Shown here piece by piece: positions 14,651-23,007 of a DNA stretch of 36,706 nt. The translations under genes and the position numbers were made by a program. Under the pieces are notes generated by a model. That model did no database searches. It was not told where the DNA came from and saw only the letters and a program-made list of their open reading frames with translations. Within the stretch, counting starts at the first letter, position 1; every line of letters starts with the position of its first letter. Source of the DNA: an uncultured Eubacteriales bacterium (lineage in GTDB: Bacteria; Bacillota; Clostridia; Oscillospirales; Acutalibacteraceae); assembly GCA_934667845.1 (NCBI GenBank), contig CAKUMQ010000024.1, forward strand, positions 1-36,706, given 5' to 3'.

Positions 14651-16774
14651 ATGAAGAAATGGGTGATAGGTGTTGCGGCGGGGCTTATGTATATCCTGTC
14701 GGCATTTCCGGCTGCGGCGCTTTCGGCAGACGCCATTCCGTATGCGACCTATCAGTATGACAGCAGCGGCAGGGCGACCCGGTCTCCCCATGCCTATGTG
14801 CCGAAGGCGTATATGACGGCGGCGGATATGGGGACGGACAGCTTTGCGGGCGCAAGCGACCTGAAGATCGACGCAAACGGCGAGATGTATATTGCCGATT
14901 CCGCGCACGACCGGGTGTTGGTGTTCGGGCAAAACGGGCAGAAAAAGCGTGAGATCGCCTCATTTTTGCTCGACGGCAGGACGGATACGCTGTCCGATCC
15001 GACAGGGCTGCAGATCACGGCGGAGGGGCATCTCTACGTCTGCGACCGCGGCAATAAGCGGCTTTTGGAGTTTGATGCGGCGGGAAACTGTCTGCGCAGC
15101 ATCGAAAAGCCGCCCGAGGAGCTTTTGCCGGAGGGCTATAACTTCTCGCCCTCCTCCGTAGCGGTGGACCGCTGGGGGCGGATCTATCTCGTGTCAGCGG
15201 GAACCACCTACGGGATCATGGAATTTGACAGTGACGGGAATTTTCAGTCCTTTCTGGGCGCACAGAAAACAACGCCGTCGTTTACCTGGCTGCTTTGGCG
15301 GCGTATATTCAGCAAGGAGCAGCAGGAGCGTTCCTATTCGGTGGTCCCGGTCAACTATGACCACATTTTTATTGATGACGACGGATTTTTATACGCCACC
15401 TCACAGAATGCCAATGTGCCGATGGTGGAGGCCGCCGTGCTCGGCCGCGTGACGGACAGCACGTTCCTGCCGGTGAAGAAGCTGAATTTCACCGGCACGG
15501 ATGTCATGCCCCGCAAGGGCTTTTTCCCTCCGGCGGGCGATATCTCGTTCGGAAGCGGCGCCGAGGTAGAGGACGCCTATAAAGGCACCTCCCGCATTGT
15601 CGGTGTGGCGATAGGGGACAACGGGCTGTATACCCTTGTGGATCAAAAGCGCAACAAGCTGTTTACCTATGATGCCGACGGCAGTCTTCTGTATGTGTTC
15701 GGCGGCACGGGAAACCGGCGCGGCATGTTCCAGAGCCTTTGCGCCGCGGCGTATTACGACGGCTGCCTGTATGCGCTGGATTCCTCGGCGTCCGCCGTGA
15801 CCTGCTTTGCACCGACGGCATACGGCGAGCTGATCAGCCGCACCATCGCGCTGCGCGAGGAGCGCGAATACGATAAGGTGATGGCGGGCTGGCAGGAGAT
15901 CCTGCGCGAAAACAACGGCTTTACGCTGGCGTATGTCGGTATGGGCGACGCCGCTTACCGGCAGGAGGAGTATGCCGCCGCCATGCAGTATTACAAGCTG
16001 GCGGACGATACGGCGGGATATTCCAAGGCATTTTCCGGTCTGCGGCGCGAGTGGATGAGCCGCTGGTATCTGCCGGTGATCGCCGCTGCGGCGGCGCTGC
16101 TGTTTTGCCTGACGCGGCTGCTTGCCGCCATCCGCCGGAGAAATGCCCGCCCCGCCGGGAAGCGGACGCTTTTTGATCAGCTTTTGTATGCTTTCCATGT
16201 GCTTGCCCACCCGTTTGACGGCTTCTGGGATATCCGCTATGAGGGGCGCGGCTCTAAAAAAGCCGCCACCGTGCTGTTTTTGCTGGCGGCTCTGTCGCTG
16301 TGGCTCCGTCAGCTCGTAACCGGCTGGCTGTTTGGCGGCGGCGACGGCTCGCTTTGGTCGATTGTGATATTCGGCGGTGCGGCGGCACTGTTTATCCTGT
16401 CCAACTGGTGTTTAACGACGCTGACCGACGGCAAGGGCGCCATGGGGGATATCTATACTGCCGTCGGCTACAGCTTAACGCCCCTGATACTGACCGCACT
16501 GCCGCTCGGGCTGCTCACCAATGTGCTGTCGCTCGGCGAGAGCGGTGCGCTGTCGCTGATGTCCTCCGCGGTCTGGATCTGGGTCGGACTGCTGCTGTTT
16601 TCGGGCATTCTGGTCACGCAGCACTATTCGTTCGGACAGAATGTGCTGTCCGTGCTGCTGACGGTCGTCGGTATGATGGTGCTGCTGTTTATCGGCTTTT
16701 TGCTGGTCAACCTGGCGGGTCGGATGGTGACGTTTGTCGCCAACATTGTCACGGAGCTTTCCCTGCGGTGGTGA
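14651..16774 (+). CDS. NHL-repeat and YIP1-domain membrane protein
   Basis: A 707-residue protein with an unusual three-part layout. After a signal peptide come NHL-type beta-propeller repeats at about residues 45-380 (FAGASDLKIDANGEMYIADS, LSDPTGLQITAEGHLYVCDR, FSPSSVAVDRWGRIYLVSAG, and a later VGVAIGDNGLYTLVDQ). A TPR-like helical segment (about 395-465, EYDKVMAGWQEILRENNGF, MGDAAYRQEEYAAAMQYYKLA) leads to a membrane helix near 475. A C-terminal YIP1-like bundle of about five helices (505-700) follows, opening with AFHVLAHPFDGFWDIRYEGRG. The propeller should face outside and the bundle lie in the membrane. ATG 14651 is preferred over 14642 because AAGGA is better spaced and the signal peptide starts there; it lies 1 nt after the permease 2 stop. 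Function unknown; its place between two importers suggests a transporter-associated role. Confidence 0.82.
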   Translation: MKKWVIGVAAGLMYILSAFPAAALSADAIPYATYQYDSSGRATRSPHAYVPKAYMTAADMGTDSFAGASDLKIDANGEMYIADSAHDRVLVFGQNGQKKREIASFLLDGRTDTLSDPTGLQITAEGHLYVCDRGNKRLLEFDAAGNCLRSIEKPPEELLPEGYNFSPSSVAVDRWGRIYLVSAGTTYGIMEFDSDGNFQSFLGAQKTTPSFTWLLWRRIFSKEQQERSYSVVPVNYDHIFIDDDGFLYATSQNANVPMVEAAVLGRVTDSTFLPVKKLNFTGTDVMPRKGFFPPAGDISFGSGAEVEDAYKGTSRIVGVAIGDNGLYTLVDQKRNKLFTYDADGSLLYVFGGTGNRRGMFQSLCAAAYYDGCLYALDSSASAVTCFAPTAYGELISRTIALREEREYDKVMAGWQEILRENNGFTLAYVGMGDAAYRQEEYAAAMQYYKLADDTAGYSKAFSGLRREWMSRWYLPVIAAAAALLFCLTRLLAAIRRRNARPAGKRTLFDQLLYAFHVLAHPFDGFWDIRYEGRGSKKAATVLFLLAALSLWLRQLVTGWLFGGGDGSLWSIVIFGGAAALFILSNWCLTTLTDGKGAMGDIYTAVGYSLTPLILTALPLGLLTNVLSLGESGALSLMSSAVWIWVGLLLFSGILVTQHYSFGQNVLSVLLTVVGMMVLLFIGFLLVNLAGRMVTFVANIVTELSLRW

Positions 16775-16809
16775 GCCGCGGGCGAAGGAAAGAGGAGAAA
16801 GGACGCAAC

Positions 16810-19422
16810 ATGAAAAAAGCATGGATAGCCCGTGCCGCGGCACTTCTTTTCGCGGGGACGGTGTGGCTCGGCATCGGCGGCGCGGAGGGGGCTCCCGCCG
16901 CGGCAAAGCCGGAGGATGCGCCGGGCGAGCTGATAGAGACCGAGCCGCCTGCCGACACGGCGATACCGCTTTTCGGCTCGGCAGAGGAGCGGCTTTCCGG
17001 TATGCTGACCGCGGCAGAGGATGACAAGGCGGTGCTTTTCTATGATCCGCAGACTGCGCAGATCGCACTTTTGCAGAAGGCGGACGGCGCTGTGTTTTTC
17101 TCGTCCCCGTGGAATACGGCGGACAGCGCCGCATCCGACGCCACCATGGCGCGTATGTGGTCGCCGCTGACGCTGACCTACTACGACAGCGAGCAAAACG
17201 AGTACACCGCCTGCGCCTTTTCCGATGCGGCGGTCTACGGGCAGATCACCTCCTATCGCACCGAAAACGGCGTGACGGCGGAGCTGATGCTCGGTCAGGA
17301 CGCCAAAACGCAGCTTTTGCCGAAGGTGCTGTCCGCGACGCGGTTTACGGAGCTGCTCGATCAGCTGGAGGGGCAGGCGCGCGCACAGGTGAAGTATTAT
17401 TACCGGCGGTATGACCTGTCGAAGCTCGAGGAGGGCAATCCCAAGCGGGAGGAGCTTTTGAACAGCTACCCCGCCATTGAAAACGAGCCGGTCTATGAGA
17501 TCAAGGAGGATGTGTCCGCCCGTGTGCAGCGCAATCTGATCGGCTATTTTGCGCAGACGGATTACACCTTTGACCGCTACTGCGACGATTATCGCGCGCT
17601 GACCGGCAGGGAGCTGGAGGCGGACAAAACGGCGGTGTTTCATGTCCGGCTGTGTTATGCGCTGGAAAACGGCGAATTGACGGCGACTGTCCCCTGCAAA
17701 ACCATCCGCTGTGAGGAAGAGGAGTACACGCTCGGACAGATCACGCTGCTGGAGTATTTCGGCGCCGCCGGGGACGGGGACGAGGGGTATCTGCTGGTTC
17801 CCGACGGCAGCGGCACGCGGATGGATTTCGGAGAAAAGACGGCGGGCGGACGGATCTCCGGCAGATTCTACGGGCCGGATACGGCGCTCGGCTACGACCC
17901 CGCGGCGTACAGCGGCGAGCAGCTGCGTCTGCCGGTGTTCGGCATGGTGAAAAACGGCAGCGCTTTTTTCACGGCAGTGGAACAGGGCGCGGAAGTGGGG
18001 ACGCTCTTCGCCGTGACGGCGGACGGGGAGACGGGGCGGCATTATGCCGGTGTGACCTTTGACTACCGCACCGCCGACACCTTTTCCTCGACCGAGACCA
18101 ACGCCGCCACAACAAATGTGGTCTATTGGTCGCAGCTGTCCGCCTCCGCCTATACGGGCGACCTGACGGAGCGGATCTGTCTATTGTCCGGCGCGGATGC
18201 CGACTATTCCGGCATGGCGCGTGCCTATCGCCGCCGTCTGACCGAAAACGGTACGCTGACGCCGCCGGCGCAGACCGAGGCACCGCTGTATGTGGAGCTT
18301 TTGGGGGCGACCGAGGTCGATGACCGCTTTTTGTGCTTTCCCGTGAAACGATCGGCAGTGCTGACCTCCTATGCCGATGCCGCCGCCATTGCGGGCGAGC
18401 TGCGGGAGGCAGGGGTCGGGGCGCTGAACCTGCGGTATACCGGCTGGGCAAACGGCGGTCTGTCCTACACCGTGTTTAACCGGACAAGGCTGTTGTCCGC
18501 CCTCGGCGGAAAGCGCGGATATGAGGAGCTGACGGCGTATACCGATCAGAACGGCATAGGGCTGTTCCCGGATGCGGATGTGTCGCTTGTCCGCCGCGAG
18601 GCGTGGTTTGACGGCTTTTCGGTCAGGCGCGATACCGCCAAGCACATGGATGACAGCTATGCTTTGTGGTATGAGACCGATCTCGGGTACAATGCCGCCG
18701 CGACCGACCGCCCGATCAAGGTGGTAAAGCCCGCACGGATGCAGGTGTTTCTGAACGGATTCCTAAAAAGCTATCCCTACGCCTCCGGACTGTCGCTGTC
18801 AACGCTCGGAACCGATCTCCACGGCGATTATCACCGCCGCAGTGCCGTCAACCGCGGCGAAAGCCTTGCGGTGACCCGCGACATGCTCGCACAGGCGGGC
18901 GGGCGCTTTGAGCTGATGACAGAGGGCGGAAACGCCTATGTGTATCCGTATGTCCGTCATATTCTGCGCCTGCCGTCGGGCAGCAGCAATTATCTGTTCA
19001 CCTCTGCCGGCGTACCGTTTGTGCAGATGGTGCTGCACGGGAGCGTGAGCTATACCGGTGAGGCGGTCAACCTGTCCGCCTATCCCGAGCAGAGCGTGTT
19101 GCGTGCCATCGAAAACGGGGAGAGTCTGCTGTTTACGCTGGCGGCGCAAAACAGTGAGGCGCTGCTGCAAAGCGACCGCACCGACTGCTTCTCGGTGGAT
19201 TATGCCGCTTGGAAGGAGCGGCTGCTGAGCTATTACGGACAGATGAAGCCGATCGCCGAAAAGACGGCGGGCAGCGGCATACAAAAGCACGAATATGTGC
19301 AAAAGGATGTCGCCCGCGTGGAATATGAAAACGGCACGGTGGTGGCGGTGAACTATACCGATCACGCCGTGACGGTGGACGGCGTAAGCGTGCCGGCGCA
19401 GTCGGCGGGGCTATGTCAATGA
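16810..19422 (+). CDS. Secreted DUF5696-like protein, probable glycoside hydrolase-like
   Basis: An 870-residue exported protein (signal peptide about 1-27). From memory it matches the DUF5696 proteins found next to sugar permeases and YIP1 proteins in Paenibacillus and Clostridia; this is recognition, not a search. A beta-rich N-terminal half (LLVPDGSGTRMDFGEK, a mutarotase-like strand set) is joined by a helix (YSGMARAYRRRLTENG) to a region from about 500 that looks like a TIM barrel: AIAGELREAGVGALNLRYTG, YEELTAYTDQNGIGLFPDAD, then MTEGGNAYVYPYV. Candidate acids are the Asp in FPDAD and the Glu in MTEGG. It ends in a small beta domain. The frame is open 170 codons upstream, but ATG 16810, with AGGAGAAAGGA before it and a signal peptide after it, is the real start. 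The activity is unproven. Confidence 0.8.
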   Translation: MKKAWIARAAALLFAGTVWLGIGGAEGAPAAAKPEDAPGELIETEPPADTAIPLFGSAEERLSGMLTAAEDDKAVLFYDPQTAQIALLQKADGAVFFSSPWNTADSAASDATMARMWSPLTLTYYDSEQNEYTACAFSDAAVYGQITSYRTENGVTAELMLGQDAKTQLLPKVLSATRFTELLDQLEGQARAQVKYYYRRYDLSKLEEGNPKREELLNSYPAIENEPVYEIKEDVSARVQRNLIGYFAQTDYTFDRYCDDYRALTGRELEADKTAVFHVRLCYALENGELTATVPCKTIRCEEEEYTLGQITLLEYFGAAGDGDEGYLLVPDGSGTRMDFGEKTAGGRISGRFYGPDTALGYDPAAYSGEQLRLPVFGMVKNGSAFFTAVEQGAEVGTLFAVTADGETGRHYAGVTFDYRTADTFSSTETNAATTNVVYWSQLSASAYTGDLTERICLLSGADADYSGMARAYRRRLTENGTLTPPAQTEAPLYVELLGATEVDDRFLCFPVKRSAVLTSYADAAAIAGELREAGVGALNLRYTGWANGGLSYTVFNRTRLLSALGGKRGYEELTAYTDQNGIGLFPDADVSLVRREAWFDGFSVRRDTAKHMDDSYALWYETDLGYNAAATDRPIKVVKPARMQVFLNGFLKSYPYASGLSLSTLGTDLHGDYHRRSAVNRGESLAVTRDMLAQAGGRFELMTEGGNAYVYPYVRHILRLPSGSSNYLFTSAGVPFVQMVLHGSVSYTGEAVNLSAYPEQSVLRAIENGESLLFTLAAQNSEALLQSDRTDCFSVDYAAWKERLLSYYGQMKPIAEKTAGSGIQKHEYVQKDVARVEYENGTVVAVNYTDHAVTVDGVSVPAQSAGLCQ

Positions 19423-19436
19423 AAGGGGGCGCCGCT

Positions 19437-20354
19437 GTGCGCAAAAAGGCAGAGGGCAGTCTGCTCAGACGGCAGAACCGCTACGGGTGGCTGTTTACGG
19501 CGCCGCTGATCCTGGGGCTTCTTGTCGTATATTTCGAGGTCATCTGGGATTCGCTGCGGTTCAGCTTCCACAACATTGTGATGCAGGATGTGCGCTATAC
19601 ACTGGATTTTGCGGGCTTTGACCACTATGTTTACCTGTTCCGGGTGGATACCAGGTTTCTCCCGGCGCTGTTTTCGTCGCTCGGCACATTTCTCGGCACG
19701 ATTCCCGTCATTGTTATTTTCAGCCTGTTTGCCGCGACGCTGCTGAATCAGAAAATGCACGGGCGCGGCGTATTCCGGGCGATATTTTTCGTCCCGGTGG
19801 TGCTTTCGACCGGGCTGGTGCTGACGGCGGACAGCTCAAATCTGCTGATGGACAGCTATCAGCAGCTCTCCGGTGTCAACACGGGGCTGTCCTCGGGCGG
19901 TATGCTCAACACGGCTGCGCTCGAGGAAGCGCTGTCTGCGGTTTTTGTCGGCTCGGATATGATCCGCTTTGTGATCGACGCCGTCAACGGCATTTACGAT
20001 GTGGTCAATCAGTCGGGTGTGCAGATTGTGCTGTTTCTGGCGGGGCTGCAGTCCATCTCTCCCGCCATCTATGAGGCGGCGTATATGGAGGGCGCGTCCG
20101 GCTGGGAGGTGTTCTGGAAGATCACCTTCCCGCTGCTCGGGCCGGTGATCCTGATCAACAGTCTCTATTCGGCGATCAACATTTTCACCACGCCGACCAA
20201 TCCGATCATGCAGCTCATTGTGTCCAGCAACACCGGCAACTATGACTACGGCACCGCGTCCGCGATGGCGTGGACGTACTTTCTGCTGATCGGTACGATC
20301 CTCCTGGGGATTACGCTGATCGCGCGGCGCCGGGTCTTTTATCAGGAGGGCTGA
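19437..20354 (+). CDS. Carbohydrate ABC transporter permease 3 (MalF-type, with long loop)
   Basis: A 305-residue permease of the second importer. It has the usual first helix after a basic N terminus (GWLFTAPLILGLLVVYFEVI) and an EAA loop at about residue 211 (YEAAYMEGASGWEVFWKITF). It differs from permease 1 by an insertion of about 55 residues (about 125-180, from ADSSNLLMDSYQQLSG to AVNGIYDVVNQ) in an extracytoplasmic loop after the second or third helix. The GTG at 19437 is chosen because AAAGGGGG lies 8 nt upstream, right behind the preceding stop. ATGs at 19413 and 19419, overlapping the previous gene, have no ribosome site and would add 8 or 6 residues. Confidence 0.9.
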   Translation: MRKKAEGSLLRRQNRYGWLFTAPLILGLLVVYFEVIWDSLRFSFHNIVMQDVRYTLDFAGFDHYVYLFRVDTRFLPALFSSLGTFLGTIPVIVIFSLFAATLLNQKMHGRGVFRAIFFVPVVLSTGLVLTADSSNLLMDSYQQLSGVNTGLSSGGMLNTAALEEALSAVFVGSDMIRFVIDAVNGIYDVVNQSGVQIVLFLAGLQSISPAIYEAAYMEGASGWEVFWKITFPLLGPVILINSLYSAINIFTTPTNPIMQLIVSSNTGNYDYGTASAMAWTYFLLIGTILLGITLIARRRVFYQEG

Positions 20355-20390
20355 CGGTATGGACAAATTCGTGAAAGGAGGCGGGGAAAT

Positions 20391-21323
20391 ATGAACCGTG
20401 AGTGGCTGCGGGCGCATAAGACGCCGATAAAAAACGCGCTTTGGGCGTTTGTCCGCTTTCTGCTGCTGGTCGGACTCAGCTTTGTGATCATTTACCCCTT
20501 TTTGGCGAAGGTCTCCTCCATGTTTATGAGCACGGCGGATCTGCGGGACAACACCGTGTGGTTTATCCCACGCCGTCCGACGCTTCTCAACATCCGCAAC
20601 GTGCTGTACTACGGCGATTACTGGCATGCGCTGCGCAATACGGGGCTGCTGTCCGGGCTGTGTGCGCTTTTGCAGACCGCCAGCTGCACGGTGATTGCCT
20701 ACGGGCTGGCGAAATTCCGCTTTCGCGGACGGAATCTGCTGCTCGTGCTGACGGTGCTGACCATTGTCATCCCGCCGCAGACGATCTATATTTCGCTGTA
20801 TACAAAATTCCGCTATTTCGACGTGTGGGGACTGCTGTCGCTTTCGGGGCTGACGCCGCTCAACCTGACCGAAAGCGTCACGCCGATGGCGATCCTGTCC
20901 GCAACGGGGCTGGGGCTGAAAAACGGGCTGTATATCCTGATGCTGATGCAGCTTTTCCGCAATCTGCCGCACAGCCTGAGCGAGGCGGCGTATGTGGACG
21001 GCGCAGGGGTCATGCGCACCTTCTGGCAGATCAATATGCCGCAGGCGCGTCCGATGATGGTATCGGTGTTTATGCTCTCCTTTGCGTGGCAGTGGACGGA
21101 TACCTTTTACAGCGACCTGTTTTTCCGGCAGGTGCCGCTTTTGAAAAACACGCTGACCGCCGTATCCACCGTGACGGCGATCGGCGCGGTCAACGGCAAT
21201 GCGCTGTCCGGAACGCTGAAAAACACTGCCGTTATTCTGGCGATCCTGCCGCTTTTGGCGGTATATCTGTTCGGGCAGCGGTTTTTGATCCAGGGTGTGG
21301 AACGCACCGGCATGGTCGGCTAA
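20391..21323 (+). CDS. Carbohydrate ABC transporter permease 4 (MalG-type)
   Basis: A 310-residue permease pairing with permease 3. The first helix is FLLLVGLSFVIIYPFLAKVS, the core contains CTVIAYGLAKFRFRGR, and the EAA loop is at about residue 196 (LSEAAYVDGAGVMRTFWQIN). A strong AAAGGAGG precedes the ATG. The 36-bp gap before it holds an 11-codon open frame (20358-20393) whose TGA overlaps this ATG as ATGA, so translation may be coupled through it. With permease 3 and the lipoprotein that follows it completes the second importer of the locus. Confidence 0.92.
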   Translation: MNREWLRAHKTPIKNALWAFVRFLLLVGLSFVIIYPFLAKVSSMFMSTADLRDNTVWFIPRRPTLLNIRNVLYYGDYWHALRNTGLLSGLCALLQTASCTVIAYGLAKFRFRGRNLLLVLTVLTIVIPPQTIYISLYTKFRYFDVWGLLSLSGLTPLNLTESVTPMAILSATGLGLKNGLYILMLMQLFRNLPHSLSEAAYVDGAGVMRTFWQINMPQARPMMVSVFMLSFAWQWTDTFYSDLFFRQVPLLKNTLTAVSTVTAIGAVNGNALSGTLKNTAVILAILPLLAVYLFGQRFLIQGVERTGMVG

Positions 21324-21368
21324 AGCACGCGATGCGTGTGAAAATACATACAGGAAGGAACGAGACAA

Positions 21369-22931
21369 ATGAAAAAAGCATGGATAACCCTGTTGATCCT
21401 GTGTCTGCTTTTTGTGGCGGCGGCGACGGGCTGTCAGCCGAAGGAGCCGGCGTCCTCCGATACGGAGAGCGTGGCAGAGAGCGCCGATTCGCAGGCGCCC
21501 GATTCACAGACGACCGATGAGGACAGCACGGCAGACCCGGCGGACCCGACGGACGGTTCGGCTCCGGAAAGTCATGCCGGCTCGACGACGGCGGTGACCA
21601 AAAAGCCCGGCGCGACCACGACCAAAAAGCCGGGCGGCGGGAAAAGCGATGTCAAGCTGATCAAGGATCTCAAGGGCTATGATTTCGTCATGGCGTGGAG
21701 CACAAGCGACGGAATCGAGATGGAATACGGGCTGTCCGACTATATGGACGCGTTTCTGGACAGTATCGCCTATGTGGAAAAGGCGTATAACTGCAAGATC
21801 ACGGTGATCCCCTATGACTACCTCGGCATCTATGACACGGCGCGGGCGCAGATCATGTCGAACGAGAAATTTGCCGATGTCATTCTCTCCACGATGTACA
21901 CCTCCTCGAAGCTGTATTTAAACGGACTTCTGACCCCCGCCAGCTCCGTTTCCGGGCTGAATCTGAAGTCCGACGTCTGGGTCAAGGAGGTGTCGGATTC
22001 CTCGACGTTTAAAGACGGCACATGGTTTGTACAGAGCAACGCGCTGCACCCGGCGCAGACCGGCGCGATGATCCACTACAACAAAACGCTGCTGAAAAAG
22101 CTCAAGCTCGAGGATCCTGCCGATCTCGTGAAAAAGGGCGAGTGGACATGGGCGAAGTTTGCATCCATGCTCAAGGCGGCGCGCGCCGACCTGAATAACG
22201 ATGGCAAATATACCGAGAGCGACCGCTTCGGCGCCGCCACGGCTTCGTATGACGGTCTGTATCCCTTCTTCTTCTCGACCGGCACCAAGGTCATTTCGCT
22301 GGACGCCAACAAGAAGATGACCTATAACCTGAACAACGAGCAGGCGCTGACCCGCTGCCTGGAGTTTTATGACCTGATGAAGGAAAACGGCTGTCTCTAC
22401 CGCTCTACGGATGCCAAGGCAAACGAGAAGATGTATTTCGGCGGCAAGGCGCTGTTCTATCTGGCGCAGGCCAGCAGCGGACGCGGCTTTGACGACTTTG
22501 ACGGTGAGGATGCCATTGTGCCGCACCCCGAATACAAAAAAGGCAGCGGCTATGTGTCGGGCGTGGATCACAACTACATGATGTATTCCTTCCCGCGCAA
22601 CCTGTCCAACAAGACGGCGACCGGCACGATCTTCCAGGCGCTGGCGGAGACCTGCCGCAAAAACGGCACCTATGACAAGTACATTGAGGGCAGCGTGAAG
22701 CCCACCTTTGCCAACAGCAGCTCGACGGAGATGCTGAAAAAGTACATTGCGCCGCGGATGTATATTGATCCGATGTGCTATTTCTACAGCTTTGACCTGT
22801 CCATCTACAACGGCACGGTCTGCGCGCTCTGCAACGCCTTTTATACGAGCGGCGCACAGACGGCGGCGGATATGGTCGGCGGCTATGCCGACGCGATCCA
22901 GAGCATTCTGGACGATATGATGAACAGCTGA
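21369..22931 (+). CDS. Carbohydrate-binding lipoprotein (family 1 solute-binding protein)
   Basis: A 520-residue lipoprotein: signal sequence with lipobox AATGC (Cys22), then a Ser/Asp/Pro/Thr-rich flexible linker of about 70 residues with two KKPG units, then a solute-binding domain from about residue 95. The domain shows YDFVMAWSTSDG, a VEKAYNCKITVIPYDYLG strand-helix, NEKFADVILST, the hinge region with GAMIHYNKTLLKKL and GEWTWAKFASMLKAAR, and a late YVSGVDHNYMMYSFPRN. It is the binding component for permeases 3 and 4, encoded after them, a mirror-image order to the first importer. Its first six codons are identical to those of the DUF5696-like gene. An RNA hairpin without a T-run follows the stop. 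Confidence 0.92.
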   Translation: MKKAWITLLILCLLFVAAATGCQPKEPASSDTESVAESADSQAPDSQTTDEDSTADPADPTDGSAPESHAGSTTAVTKKPGATTTKKPGGGKSDVKLIKDLKGYDFVMAWSTSDGIEMEYGLSDYMDAFLDSIAYVEKAYNCKITVIPYDYLGIYDTARAQIMSNEKFADVILSTMYTSSKLYLNGLLTPASSVSGLNLKSDVWVKEVSDSSTFKDGTWFVQSNALHPAQTGAMIHYNKTLLKKLKLEDPADLVKKGEWTWAKFASMLKAARADLNNDGKYTESDRFGAATASYDGLYPFFFSTGTKVISLDANKKMTYNLNNEQALTRCLEFYDLMKENGCLYRSTDAKANEKMYFGGKALFYLAQASSGRGFDDFDGEDAIVPHPEYKKGSGYVSGVDHNYMMYSFPRNLSNKTATGTIFQALAETCRKNGTYDKYIEGSVKPTFANSSSTEMLKKYIAPRMYIDPMCYFYSFDLSIYNGTVCALCNAFYTSGAQTAADMVGGYADAIQSILDDMMNS

Positions 22932-22948
22932 CGGGAAACTGCGGACCG

Positions 22949-22974
22949 ACCCGGCAGACAAGGCTCTGCCGGGT
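22949..22974 (+). promoter_or_regulatory. Intercistronic hairpin after the lipoprotein gene
   Basis: A 10-bp perfect stem (ACCCGGCAGA at 22949-22958, complement 22965-22974) with a CAAGGC loop is followed by TGAGCC, not a T-run. It is more likely a 3' stabilising or processing stem than a terminator, and may raise the amount of binding protein mRNA. Confidence 0.55.
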
Positions 22975-23007
22975 TGAGCCGGAAAAATAGGATAGGAGGC
23001 AAGCAGA

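Noticed and set aside
16300..16809. Upstream extension of the DUF5696-like frame by 170 codons
   Set aside because: It overlaps the YIP1-domain coding region in another frame, has a low-complexity arginine-rich sequence, and the ATG at 16810 has both a ribosome site and a signal peptide.
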